Shown: piece after piece, positions 1 through 4,559 of the stretch | Numbering within the stretch: position 1 is the first letter of the stretch | Layout of the letters: each line of letters opens with the position of its first letter | NCBI GenBank assembly: GCA_038210185.1 | Contig: JBBQWX010000236.1 | Coordinates: 1 to 5,452 of the forward strand | Direction: 5' to 3' | Origin: Fodinibacter sp038210185 | GTDB lineage: Bacteria > Actinomycetota > Actinomycetes > Actinomycetales > Dermatophilaceae | Length of the DNA: 5,452 bases | Notes under the pieces: generated by a model | Database searches by the model: none | Told to the model about the DNA's origin: nothing | Seen by the model: the letters and a program-made list of their open reading frames with translations, nothing else | Translations under genes and position numbers: made by a program

Positions 1-1
1 G

Positions 2-208
2 CCCACCGTGCAGATGCCCGTCACGACCGACCCCCGCGGTGCGCTCTGTGCCCCCTCGCCCGTCGCCGAGCCGGCCGCGGTCGTGCCGGCGCCCGGGTCG
101 CTGCTCGGGCAGCCGCTCTTCCCGCCGAAGGATGCCGATACCGAGGCGCGTCGCCGTTGGCTGGCCACCTCGCCGTGGCCCGAGGTGGTCTTCGCCGCGT
201 CGCTCTGA
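2..208 (+). CDS. 3' end of an unrecognised protein (partial, truncated by window edge)
   Basis: An open frame enters from the left edge and ends at the TGA at 206-208. Almost every codon ends in G or C, as expected of a real gene in this genome, so I take it as the C-terminal 68 or so residues of a protein that starts outside the window. The visible part is rich in Pro, Ala and Val, then turns into a charged stretch (DADTEARRRW) and finishes with SPWPEVVFAASL. The Pro/Ala-rich first half looks like a flexible linker and the last 25 residues like a short folded or docking tail. No family is recognisable and no function is proposed. A GTG at 8 and an ATG at 14 are in frame, but neither has a convincing ribosome binding site, so a complete short gene is less likely. 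Confidence 0.6.
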   Translation, partial: PTVQMPVTTDPRGALCAPSPVAEPAAVVPAPGSLLGQPLFPPKDADTEARRRWLATSPWPEVVFAASL

Positions 209-215
209 CCCGAAC

Positions 216-255
216 GTGGGTGAAATCCTCCGCCCACACGGTGGTTTTCACCCAC
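216..255. repeat. Imperfect inverted repeat (17-position arms, 6-base loop)
   Basis: The left arm 216-232 and right arm 239-255 are complementary at 15 of 17 positions. The only mismatches are T226/T245 and T229/T242, and the loop is 233-238. The outer arms read GTGGGTGAAA and TTTCACCCAC. It lies 7 bp after the stop of the upstream gene and 43 bp before the OsmC start, and no T-run follows either arm. It could fold in RNA as a terminator for the upstream gene, or act in DNA as a dimeric regulator's operator upstream of the OsmC gene; the sequence does not decide. The A/T-rich tips inside a very GC-rich region make chance less likely. Confidence 0.6.
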
Positions 256-286
256 CTTGCCATCGGCGCCGGTCTCGCGGGTGCCC

Positions 287-292
287 TACCGT
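287..292 (+). promoter_or_regulatory. Candidate -10 element of the OsmC gene (leaderless)
   Basis: TACCGT fits the actinobacterial -10 pattern TAnnnT and ends 6 bases before the ATG at 299. That spacing would put the transcription start at or next to the start codon. No Shine-Dalgarno sequence is visible upstream of the ATG, which agrees with a leaderless transcript. No good -35 hexamer lies at 16-18 bp. Confidence 0.4.
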
Positions 293-298
293 GCCGTC

Positions 299-826
299 AT
301 GACCCTGCCGACCGACCCGCACGAGCAGGCCGTCGCCCTGCGCGCCCTCCAGCGCCCCCTCAAGGATCTCTACCGCGCGGACCCCGCTGCTGCCCAGCAG
401 TCCTCGACGGCGGTCGCCCGGGTGGTGCTCGACGCCGTGGCCGCCGAGGTGCCCCAGTGGTCGGGCACCTCGCGGGCGGGCCTGCACCCCGCGACCGGCG
501 GCGACGGGTCGGAGGCCTGCAGTGGCGACATGCTGCTCGAGGCGCTGGCGGGCTGCGCCGGCGTCACCCTGCGCTCGGTGGCCGCCGCGATGGGCATCGC
601 CCTGCGATCGGCCACGGTGCACGTCGTCGGGCACTGGGACGCCCGCGGCACGCTGGGCGTCGACCGGGAGGCGCCGGTGGGGTTCACCGAGATCGAGGTG
701 CGCATCGAGGTCGACGCCGACGCCGACGAGGCGTCGCTGGCCCGGCTGGTCGAGGCCACCGAGCGCTACTGCGTCGTCGCCCAGACCCTGCGGGCGCCCA
801 CCCCGGTCACGGTCACCCGCGGCTGA
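299..826 (+). CDS. OsmC-family protein (thiol-dependent peroxidase-like)
   Basis: A 175-residue cytoplasmic protein of the OsmC/Ohr superfamily. Family members reduce organic hydroperoxides with a pair of conserved cysteines, and the length is usual for the actinobacterial branch. The central helix signature is clear: C74-SGDMLLEALAGC86-AGVTL places Cys86 at the peroxidatic position, and Y157-C158-VVAQTL near the C-terminus supplies the second conserved Cys. Cys74 is an extra cysteine near the start of the helix. The N-terminal segment (ALRALQRPLKDLYRADP, about residues 11-27) is typical of this subfamily. The ATG at 299 is chosen over the in-frame ATG at 257 because family similarity begins just after it and a -10-like hexamer sits directly upstream. 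The gene stands alone, converges on the acetyltransferase, and ends with TGA inside a hairpin. Family assignment is firm. Whether it acts on organic peroxides or is one of the less characterised OsmC-like proteins cannot be told from sequence. Confidence 0.92.
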   Translation: MTLPTDPHEQAVALRALQRPLKDLYRADPAAAQQSSTAVARVVLDAVAAEVPQWSGTSRAGLHPATGGDGSEACSGDMLLEALAGCAGVTLRSVAAAMGIALRSATVHVVGHWDARGTLGVDREAPVGFTEIEVRIEVDADADEASLARLVEATERYCVVAQTLRAPTPVTVTRG

Positions 827-847
827 TCGGGCGTCAGCCAACGGTGA
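813..847. terminator. Candidate bidirectional terminator over both convergent stop codons
   Basis: GGCTGA (821-826) and TCAGCC (834-839) form a perfect 6-bp stem with a 7-base loop. An outer 5-bp stem (813-817 with 843-847) closes it around a 3x3 internal loop. The TGA of the OsmC gene lies in the left arm and the complement of the acetyltransferase TGA in the right arm. There is no T-tract, which is common in high-GC actinobacteria. The function is inferred from structure and position. Confidence 0.45.
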
Positions 848-1340
848 GGTCGCACACCATCGCGACCCGGCGTCCGTGGCGAGACAGGCCGAAGGCCTCC
901 TCGTTCGCGCGGAGCGGGAGGAGCCGGTCGGGCAACGGGTCGAGCTCGACGTACCCGTGCCGCGCGTAGAACGGGGCGTTCCACGGCACGTCGGCGTAGG
1001 TCATCAGGGTGACCTCGCGGACGCCGCGGGCTGTGAGCGCGGAGTGCGTCGCCTCGAGCAGGGCGGCGCCGATGCCGCGTCGCCCGTGCGCCGGGTCGAC
1101 GGCGATCTGCTCCAGGTGCCAGTGCCCGTCGAGGTCGAGCACGTGGCTGAAGCCCACGACGGTCCCGTCGTCATCGACCGCCACGAGCAGGATGCCGGGC
1201 TCGGCAGCGCGCTCCTCCCCCGACGACGCGCCCGGCCAGGCCACGTCGCCGAACCGCTCCACGAAGAGGGCGTCACCGGCATCCTCGATGGCGGCCAGGA
1301 GGGGCAGGTCGGCGTCCTGCGCGAGGCGGATGGTCGTCAT
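834..1340 (-). CDS. GNAT-family N-acetyltransferase
   Basis: A 168-residue cytoplasmic protein of the GCN5-related N-acetyltransferase fold, which transfers an acetyl group from acetyl-CoA to an amine. The acetyl-CoA binding motif A is clear: beta-strand H75-LEQIAVDP followed by H85-GRRGIGAALLEA, with the R88-G89-I90-G91 pyrophosphate loop (the usual Q/R at the first loop position is Gly86). Motif B follows as N121-APFYARHGYVELD, including the Tyr125/Tyr130 region typical of the family. The N-terminus (MTTIRLAQDADLPLLAAIE) is the usual first strand and helix. Length is normal for a single-domain GNAT. The substrate cannot be predicted; small molecules, antibiotics and protein N-termini are all possible in this family. 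The start is supported by the conserved N-terminus and a -10-like hexamer 7 bases upstream. The gene is divergent from the dodecin and convergent with OsmC, so it is probably transcribed alone. Confidence 0.92.
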   Translation of the reverse strand: MTTIRLAQDADLPLLAAIEDAGDALFVERFGDVAWPGASSGEERAAEPGILLVAVDDDGTVVGFSHVLDLDGHWHLEQIAVDPAHGRRGIGAALLEATHSALTARGVREVTLMTYADVPWNAPFYARHGYVELDPLPDRLLPLRANEEAFGLSRHGRRVAMVCDLTVG

Positions 1341-1347
1341 CCGGCGC

Positions 1348-1353
1348 AGTATG
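1348..1353 (-). promoter_or_regulatory. Candidate -10 element of the GNAT gene (leaderless)
   Basis: Read on the minus strand this is CATACT, one base from TATACT, with exactly 7 bases between it and the ATG at 1340. No Shine-Dalgarno sequence is present in those bases, which suggests that transcription starts at the start codon. Confidence 0.4.
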
Positions 1354-1414
1354 CCGCGGCGCGCGCCTCACGGGGTGGCCGCGCGGCGCCGGTTGCGAGG
1401 ATCATCGGTGGCGA

Positions 1415-1433
1415 GGGCGCCAGCGGGGCGCCC
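1415..1433. repeat. Perfect 7-bp inverted repeat upstream of the dodecin
   Basis: GGGCGCC (1415-1421) and GGCGCCC (1427-1433) are perfectly complementary around a 5-base loop. The repeat ends 7 bases before the dodecin Shine-Dalgarno sequence and lies between two divergent genes. It could be an operator, or an RNA hairpin in the dodecin leader. Local GC content is extreme, so chance formation is possible. Confidence 0.4.
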
Positions 1434-1440
1434 GCGGACG

Positions 1441-1448
1441 AAGGGTGA
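1441..1448 (+). promoter_or_regulatory. Ribosome binding site that fixes the dodecin start
   Basis: AAGGGTGA is a purine-rich Shine-Dalgarno-like stretch; its AAGGG core ends 8 bases before the ATG at 1454. This favours that ATG over the GTG at 1445, which would lie within the site itself. Confidence 0.55.
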
Positions 1449-1453
1449 GCGCC

Positions 1454-1660
1454 ATGGCACACACGTACGGCATCAGCGAGGTCGTGGGCACGTCGGCCAC
1501 CTCGATCGACGACGCCATCAGCTCGGCGGTCGCGCGGGCGTCGACCACGGTGCGCGCGCTGGACTGGTTCGAGGTGACCGAGATCCGCGGCCACCTGGCC
1601 GACGGTGCGGTCGCCCACTACCAGGTGGGACTCAAGCTCGGCTTCCGCCTCGAGGAGTGA
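1454..1660 (+). CDS. Dodecin family flavin-binding protein
   Basis: A 68-residue protein with the whole dodecin pattern: short N-terminal strand (HTYGISEVVGTS), one helix (about residues 17-35), then two strands. Dodecins form hollow dodecamers that store FMN/FAD (or CoA in some cases) and protect the cell from free-flavin photochemistry and redox damage. The signature A35-LDWFEVTEIRGHL is intact, with Trp38 at the flavin-stacking position. D50-GAVAHYQVGLKLGFRLE contains Gln57 at the expected flavin-contact position. From memory it resembles the Mycobacterium tuberculosis dodecin closely, especially around ALDWFEV and DGAVAH. Length is exactly that of the family. The start is set by the ribosome binding site described separately. 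It is probably monocistronic: the next gene has its own candidate promoter 94 bp downstream. Confidence in the family is very high; the bound ligand is not determined. Confidence 0.95.
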   Translation: MAHTYGISEVVGTSATSIDDAISSAVARASTTVRALDWFEVTEIRGHLADGAVAHYQVGLKLGFRLEE

Positions 1661-1664
1661 GGCA

Positions 1665-1700
1665 CGGCCGCGTGAGGGGACCCGGCCACCCACGCGGACG
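1665..1700 (+). terminator. Candidate terminator hairpin after the dodecin
   Basis: CCGCGTG (1668-1674) pairs perfectly with CACGCGG (1691-1697). Beyond one mismatch, two more pairs form (1665-1666 with 1699-1700). The loop is 16 bases and there is no T-run. It starts a few bases after the dodecin stop, the usual place for a factor-independent or pause-type terminator in GC-rich actinobacteria. Confidence 0.35.
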
Positions 1701-1741
1701 GCCCGGCGGTCGAAGTCGCGTGTTGGGCTCCATGGTCGTGC

Positions 1742-1747
1742 TAGGTT
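1742..1747 (+). promoter_or_regulatory. Candidate -10 element of the large beta-helix gene (leaderless)
   Basis: TAGGTT matches TAnnnT, has an upstream TGC resembling an extended -10 (TGCTAGGTT), and ends 7 bases before the ATG at 1755. There is no strong Shine-Dalgarno sequence near this ATG. A TTGGGC at 1723-1728 resembles a -35 box but is only 13 bp away, too close for a normal spacer. Confidence 0.4.
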
Positions 1748-1754
1748 CTCGCGA

Positions 1755-4244
1755 ATGCGCCCCCGTGCCAACCACCGTTCAGGCCCGCTCGTACTGCTGC
1801 TCTCGGCAACGCTGGTCGCCTCGGCACTCAGCCTGGGTGTCGGAGCGAAGCCCGCTGCCGCCGTCGGTCGCGTGTCGGAGGCCGCGGGCTCCGCTCGGGT
1901 GGGCACGGCCTCGTACCCAGCCCCCAACAACGCGGTGTATGCCGCGCCGTGGGGTACCGATGGCGCCGCAGGCACTGCAGCGTCACCGGTGCGCACGTTG
2001 GGCAAGGCCGTCGCGCTGGCGCCCAGCGGCGGCACCGTGGTCCTGCGGGCCGGCACGTACCCCGAGTACCTGGTGGTGTCCAAGACGGTCACGATCCAGA
2101 ATGCACCCGGCGAGGAGGTGTGGCTCGACGGGAGCACTGCGGTCACCGGCTGGGTCAAGGACGGGACGCGCTGGCGCCGGGACGGTTGGACCACGCGGTT
2201 CGACCACAGCCCCACCTACACGCGTGGCGCCCCCGACTCCACCAACCCGAACTGGCAGTTCGTGGACCCGGTCAAGGCGCCCATGGCGGCCTATCCCGAC
2301 CAGGTATGGGTCTCCGGCGCGCGGCAGGCTCAGAAGAAGTCCCTGGCCGAGGTGGGCCCCGGCTCCTTCTACCTGGACGAGGCCACCTCGAAGCTCTATG
2401 TCGGCTCCGACCCGACGGGCCAGGAGGTACGGGCCAGCGTCCTCCCCCAGGCACTGAGCGTGCGGGCTCCGGGCGTGGTCCTGCGCGGGATCGGGGTCCG
2501 CCGGTACGCCCCGTCGGTCTGGATGCTGGGCGCCGTCGTCCTTGAGCAGCCCGGCTCGGTCCTCGAGAACGTCGCGGTCACCGAGGTCGCCACCACGGGG
2601 GTGAGCGTCCTGGCCAAGAACGCCCGGATCACCAACGTGACCGTCGAGTGGGCGGGGATGCTGGGCTTCCACAACCGGTTCGCCGACAACATCGTCTACA
2701 CCCGGGTCAGGTCCAGCCACAACAACGCCGAGCACTTCAACGTGGCACCGGTCTCCGGGGGCGTCAAGATCGGTCAGACCCGGGGCGTCACGGTCACCGA
2801 CAGCGCCTTCGTCGACAACTTCGGGCACGGCTTCTGGACCGACATGTCGGTGTACAACACGGTCGTGAGCCGCAGCGACTTCAACCACAACTCCGGCGAC
2901 GGCCTCTTCCTGGAGATCTCCGCTCGTGCCGTCGTCGTCGACTCGATGTTCCTCGGCAACACCCTTGACGGCATCAAGGTCAACAACGTCAGCAACGTCA
3001 AGATCTGGAACAACACCATCGTCGGTAACGCCCGCTCGGTGTGGCTGGCGCAGGACAGCCGCCGCAACACCAACCCGGCTGACCCCGCCGTCGATCCGCG
3101 GGTCCCCTTCCCCGACCCCGAGATGCCCTGGGAACTGCAGGACGTCGACCTCCAGAACAACGTCATCGGGCTCCCCTCCGGAGTCACCAACTGCGTGCTG
3201 TGCGTGGAGGACTACAGCAACAAGGAGAGCGGGGAGGCGATGCGCATCTTCCCCAACGGCAACATCTACAACCGCAGCTCCGCCACCAGCCCGCGGTGGC
3301 TCGTGATCTGGTCGCGAGGCGCGACCAGCCCGTCAGTGCACACCACCCTCGACTCATTCCGGGCCGCCACCGCGCGCGAGGCCCGCGGCCGCGAGTTCGT
3401 CGGGTCTTCCGTTGTCTCCCCCACCGGGGTGCTGAGCTCCGCGGTCGAAGCGGTCACCGACCAGGTAGCGCTGCCACTACCGGCCGATGTCGCTGCTCTG
3501 GCCGGCCGGCCCGCCGGGGTGCGCCACCTGGGCGCCTGGGCCGACGGCAACGTGACCGCGCCTTCGCCCAACACCACGCCTCCTCCGCCGCCTGCTACCC
3601 CCGCCGGTGCCGTCGTCGGTCGTGACACCTTCACCCGCACCGTCGCATCCGGCTGGGGTAGCGCCGACCTCGGCGGCCCGTGGACCATCCCGGCAGGGAG
3701 CAGCTCGTTCTCGACTGCCGGAGGCGGCGGGCAGATGCGCCTTCAGGCCGGTGACGGCTTCGAGGCGCGGCTCGATGGCGTGCAGCTCACGACCACCGAC
3801 ATCCGGGTGGCGACGTCGACCAACGGCCTCCCCGACGGTGTGGGTCACTACAACGCCGTGATTGCACGCTCCGTGGGGTCCAACACTGACTACCGCGTCA
3901 AGGTACGCACGATGGCCGACGGTTCGGTGGCCTGCTGGCTCGTGCGGCGCGTCGGCAACGTCGAGACGGTGCTGAGCTCTGCGGCACACCCGAGCCTGCG
4001 GGTCTCACCCGGCCAGGCACTGCTCATGCGGGTGCGCATGTCGGGACAAGGCACCAGCACGCTGCAGGCGAAGGTGTGGGCGAGTGGCACGACCGAGCCA
4101 ACCGCCTGGTGGCTGTCTGCCACCGACACCACCGCTGCGCTGCAGCGTGCCGGGTCGCCCGGAATATACGCCTACAGCCACGGCTCGGCCACGGGCCAGC
4201 CGGTCACCGTCTACTGGGACGCTCTGGAGGTCAGCAAGTCCTGA
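1755..4244 (+). CDS. Secreted right-handed parallel beta-helix protein with C-terminal lectin-like domain
   Basis: An 829-residue exported protein. Residues 1-36 form a Sec signal peptide: basic start, hydrophobic core LVLLLSATLVASALSLGV and an Ala-rich cleavage site after PAAA (about residue 36). Residues about 55-115 follow the start pattern of many secreted beta-helix proteins (GTDGAAGTAASPVRTLGKAV, GTVVLRAGTYPEYLVV). Residues about 240-425 are the helix proper, with Asn-ladder turns such as NVSNVKIWNNTIVGN. Within it, G359-FWTD363 and L386-EIS389 match a pairing I recognise from polysaccharide-active beta-helix proteins; Asp363 and Glu387 are candidate active-site acids. Residues about 600-622 are a Thr/Pro linker with five prolines in a row. 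Residues 624-829 (DTFTRTVASGWGSADLGG onward) form a beta-sandwich domain of concanavalin-like type, common at the end of actinobacterial secreted proteins. Polysaccharide binding, cleavage or epimerisation is likely; the exact reaction is unknown. The ATG at 1755 gives a complete signal peptide; earlier in-frame codons do not. Confidence 0.88.
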   Translation: MRPRANHRSGPLVLLLSATLVASALSLGVGAKPAAAVGRVSEAAGSARVGTASYPAPNNAVYAAPWGTDGAAGTAASPVRTLGKAVALAPSGGTVVLRAGTYPEYLVVSKTVTIQNAPGEEVWLDGSTAVTGWVKDGTRWRRDGWTTRFDHSPTYTRGAPDSTNPNWQFVDPVKAPMAAYPDQVWVSGARQAQKKSLAEVGPGSFYLDEATSKLYVGSDPTGQEVRASVLPQALSVRAPGVVLRGIGVRRYAPSVWMLGAVVLEQPGSVLENVAVTEVATTGVSVLAKNARITNVTVEWAGMLGFHNRFADNIVYTRVRSSHNNAEHFNVAPVSGGVKIGQTRGVTVTDSAFVDNFGHGFWTDMSVYNTVVSRSDFNHNSGDGLFLEISARAVVVDSMFLGNTLDGIKVNNVSNVKIWNNTIVGNARSVWLAQDSRRNTNPADPAVDPRVPFPDPEMPWELQDVDLQNNVIGLPSGVTNCVLCVEDYSNKESGEAMRIFPNGNIYNRSSATSPRWLVIWSRGATSPSVHTTLDSFRAATAREARGREFVGSSVVSPTGVLSSAVEAVTDQVALPLPADVAALAGRPAGVRHLGAWADGNVTAPSPNTTPPPPPATPAGAVVGRDTFTRTVASGWGSADLGGPWTIPAGSSSFSTAGGGGQMRLQAGDGFEARLDGVQLTTTDIRVATSTNGLPDGVGHYNAVIARSVGSNTDYRVKVRTMADGSVACWLVRRVGNVETVLSSAAHPSLRVSPGQALLMRVRMSGQGTSTLQAKVWASGTTEPTAWWLSATDTTAALQRAGSPGIYAYSHGSATGQPVTVYWDALEVSKS

Positions 4245-4325
4245 CGGCGTGAGTCCTCCAAGCAGACCCATGAGGTCCTCCTCCGGGTTCCTGCACAACT
4301 GTCCGGCGAAGGTGTTTCTGCCCGA

Positions 4326-4346
4326 CTCGCCGACGTCGTCGGCGAG
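4326..4346. terminator. Perfect 9-bp hairpin, candidate terminator
   Basis: CTCGCCGAC (4326-4334) and GTCGGCGAG (4338-4346) pair perfectly around a 3-base GTC loop. This is the strongest short hairpin after the large beta-helix gene, about 80 bp past its stop. There is no T-tract. It may end that transcript, or be part of whatever older sequence occupies the region. Confidence 0.4.
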
Positions 4347-4412
4347 GAAGGCTGGGCACTGAAGACCCAGCAGGCGCATCGGTGTGAGGGAGGTCATCAC
4401 TGGGTGTGGATG

Positions 4413-4442
4413 TTCACCGGACGCTAAACGCCTCCGGCTGAA
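4413..4442. terminator. Bulged 9-bp hairpin, candidate terminator or leader structure
   Basis: TTCACCGGA (4413-4421) pairs with TCCGG and TGAA (4433-4437 and 4439-4442), with C4438 bulged. Two further pairs form inside (4423-4424 with 4430-4431). The right arm is followed by a moderately T-containing stretch (ATGATTCTGGTGTT), so it resembles a terminator for the + strand a little better than its neighbours do. A leader hairpin for the next gene is the alternative. Confidence 0.35.
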
Positions 4443-4456
4443 ATGATTCTGGTGTT

Positions 4457-4474
4457 GCGGGCTAGCCGGCTCGC
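4457..4474. repeat. Short hairpin with 4-base loop
   Basis: GCGGGCT (4457-4463) can pair with GGCTCGC (4468-4474), including two G-T wobbles, around the loop AGCC. The 8-bp palindrome GGCTAGCC (4460-4467) overlaps it. The role is unclear: it lies about 85 bp before the next start codon, where an operator or leader structure could be. Confidence 0.25.
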
Positions 4475-4551
4475 CACGACCGACGCGGACAGGGATTCTG
4501 CTTCAGGGGCTCAGCGGAATGCGACTTGGGTCGTTCGCACTCCAGATTGAA

Positions 4552-4557
4552 GAAGGA
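4552..4557 (+). promoter_or_regulatory. Ribosome binding site of the Tat beta-helix gene
   Basis: GAAGGA is a good Shine-Dalgarno match within a longer purine run (4549-4557) but ends only 2 bases before the ATG at 4560, closer than usual. The start is kept because the next in-frame ATG (residue 14) would delete the twin-arginine motif. Confidence 0.5.
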
Positions 4558-4559
4558 CC

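Larger units (their letters stand above)
4245..4559. other. 315-bp non-coding region between the two beta-helix genes
   Basis: No convincing gene is present. The region is less GC-rich than its surroundings, mainly in its right half, and holds three hairpins listed separately. A minus-strand frame from 4400 runs through the left half with coding-like third positions (MRLLGLQCPAFLADDVGESG) but continues antisense into the upstream gene, so it is not called. The left half could be a decayed gene or insertion-sequence edge; I cannot confirm this. GATTCTG occurs twice (4445-4451 and 4494-4500). No convincing -10/-35 pair is visible, although the downstream gene's ribosome binding site lies at the right end. 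Confidence 0.6.

Noticed and set aside
257..262. TTGCCA as a -35 box for the OsmC gene
   Set aside because: It is a good match to TTGACA, but the spacer to the candidate -10 is 24 bp, too long for normal promoter recognition.
157..969. Long + frame over the OsmC gene
   Set aside because: It is a shadow of the OsmC gene: Arg/Gly/Pro-rich low-complexity translation, no family features, and it runs antisense into the GNAT gene.
1605..1754. Upstream extension of the large beta-helix gene to an in-frame ATG at 1605
   Set aside because: It would overlap the dodecin by 56 bases and put 50 Arg/Ser-rich residues ahead of a complete signal peptide.
1337..2215. 292-residue minus-strand frame
   Set aside because: It is antisense to the dodecin and to the signal peptide region of the beta-helix gene, both clearly recognised, and shows no motif.
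1009..2457. 482-residue + frame across GNAT, dodecin and the start of the beta-helix gene
   Set aside because: It spans three genes supported in other frames, and its translation is Arg/Ser/Pro-rich, typical of a GC-rich shadow frame.
1983..2888. 301-residue minus-strand frame inside the large beta-helix gene
   Set aside because: It is a mirror of the coding strand with Gly/Val/Asp/His-rich composition and no recognisable domain.
4005..4400. 131-residue minus-strand frame at the end of the large beta-helix gene
   Set aside because: Its first 50 residues look partly coding-like, but it overlaps the lectin-like domain by 240 bases antisense and matches no family I recognise. It is kept only as a possible remnant in the spacer.
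4516..4535. GGAAT/CGTT as an ECF sigma factor promoter for the Tat gene
   Set aside because: Only 11 bases separate the two elements, while such promoters need about 16-18.
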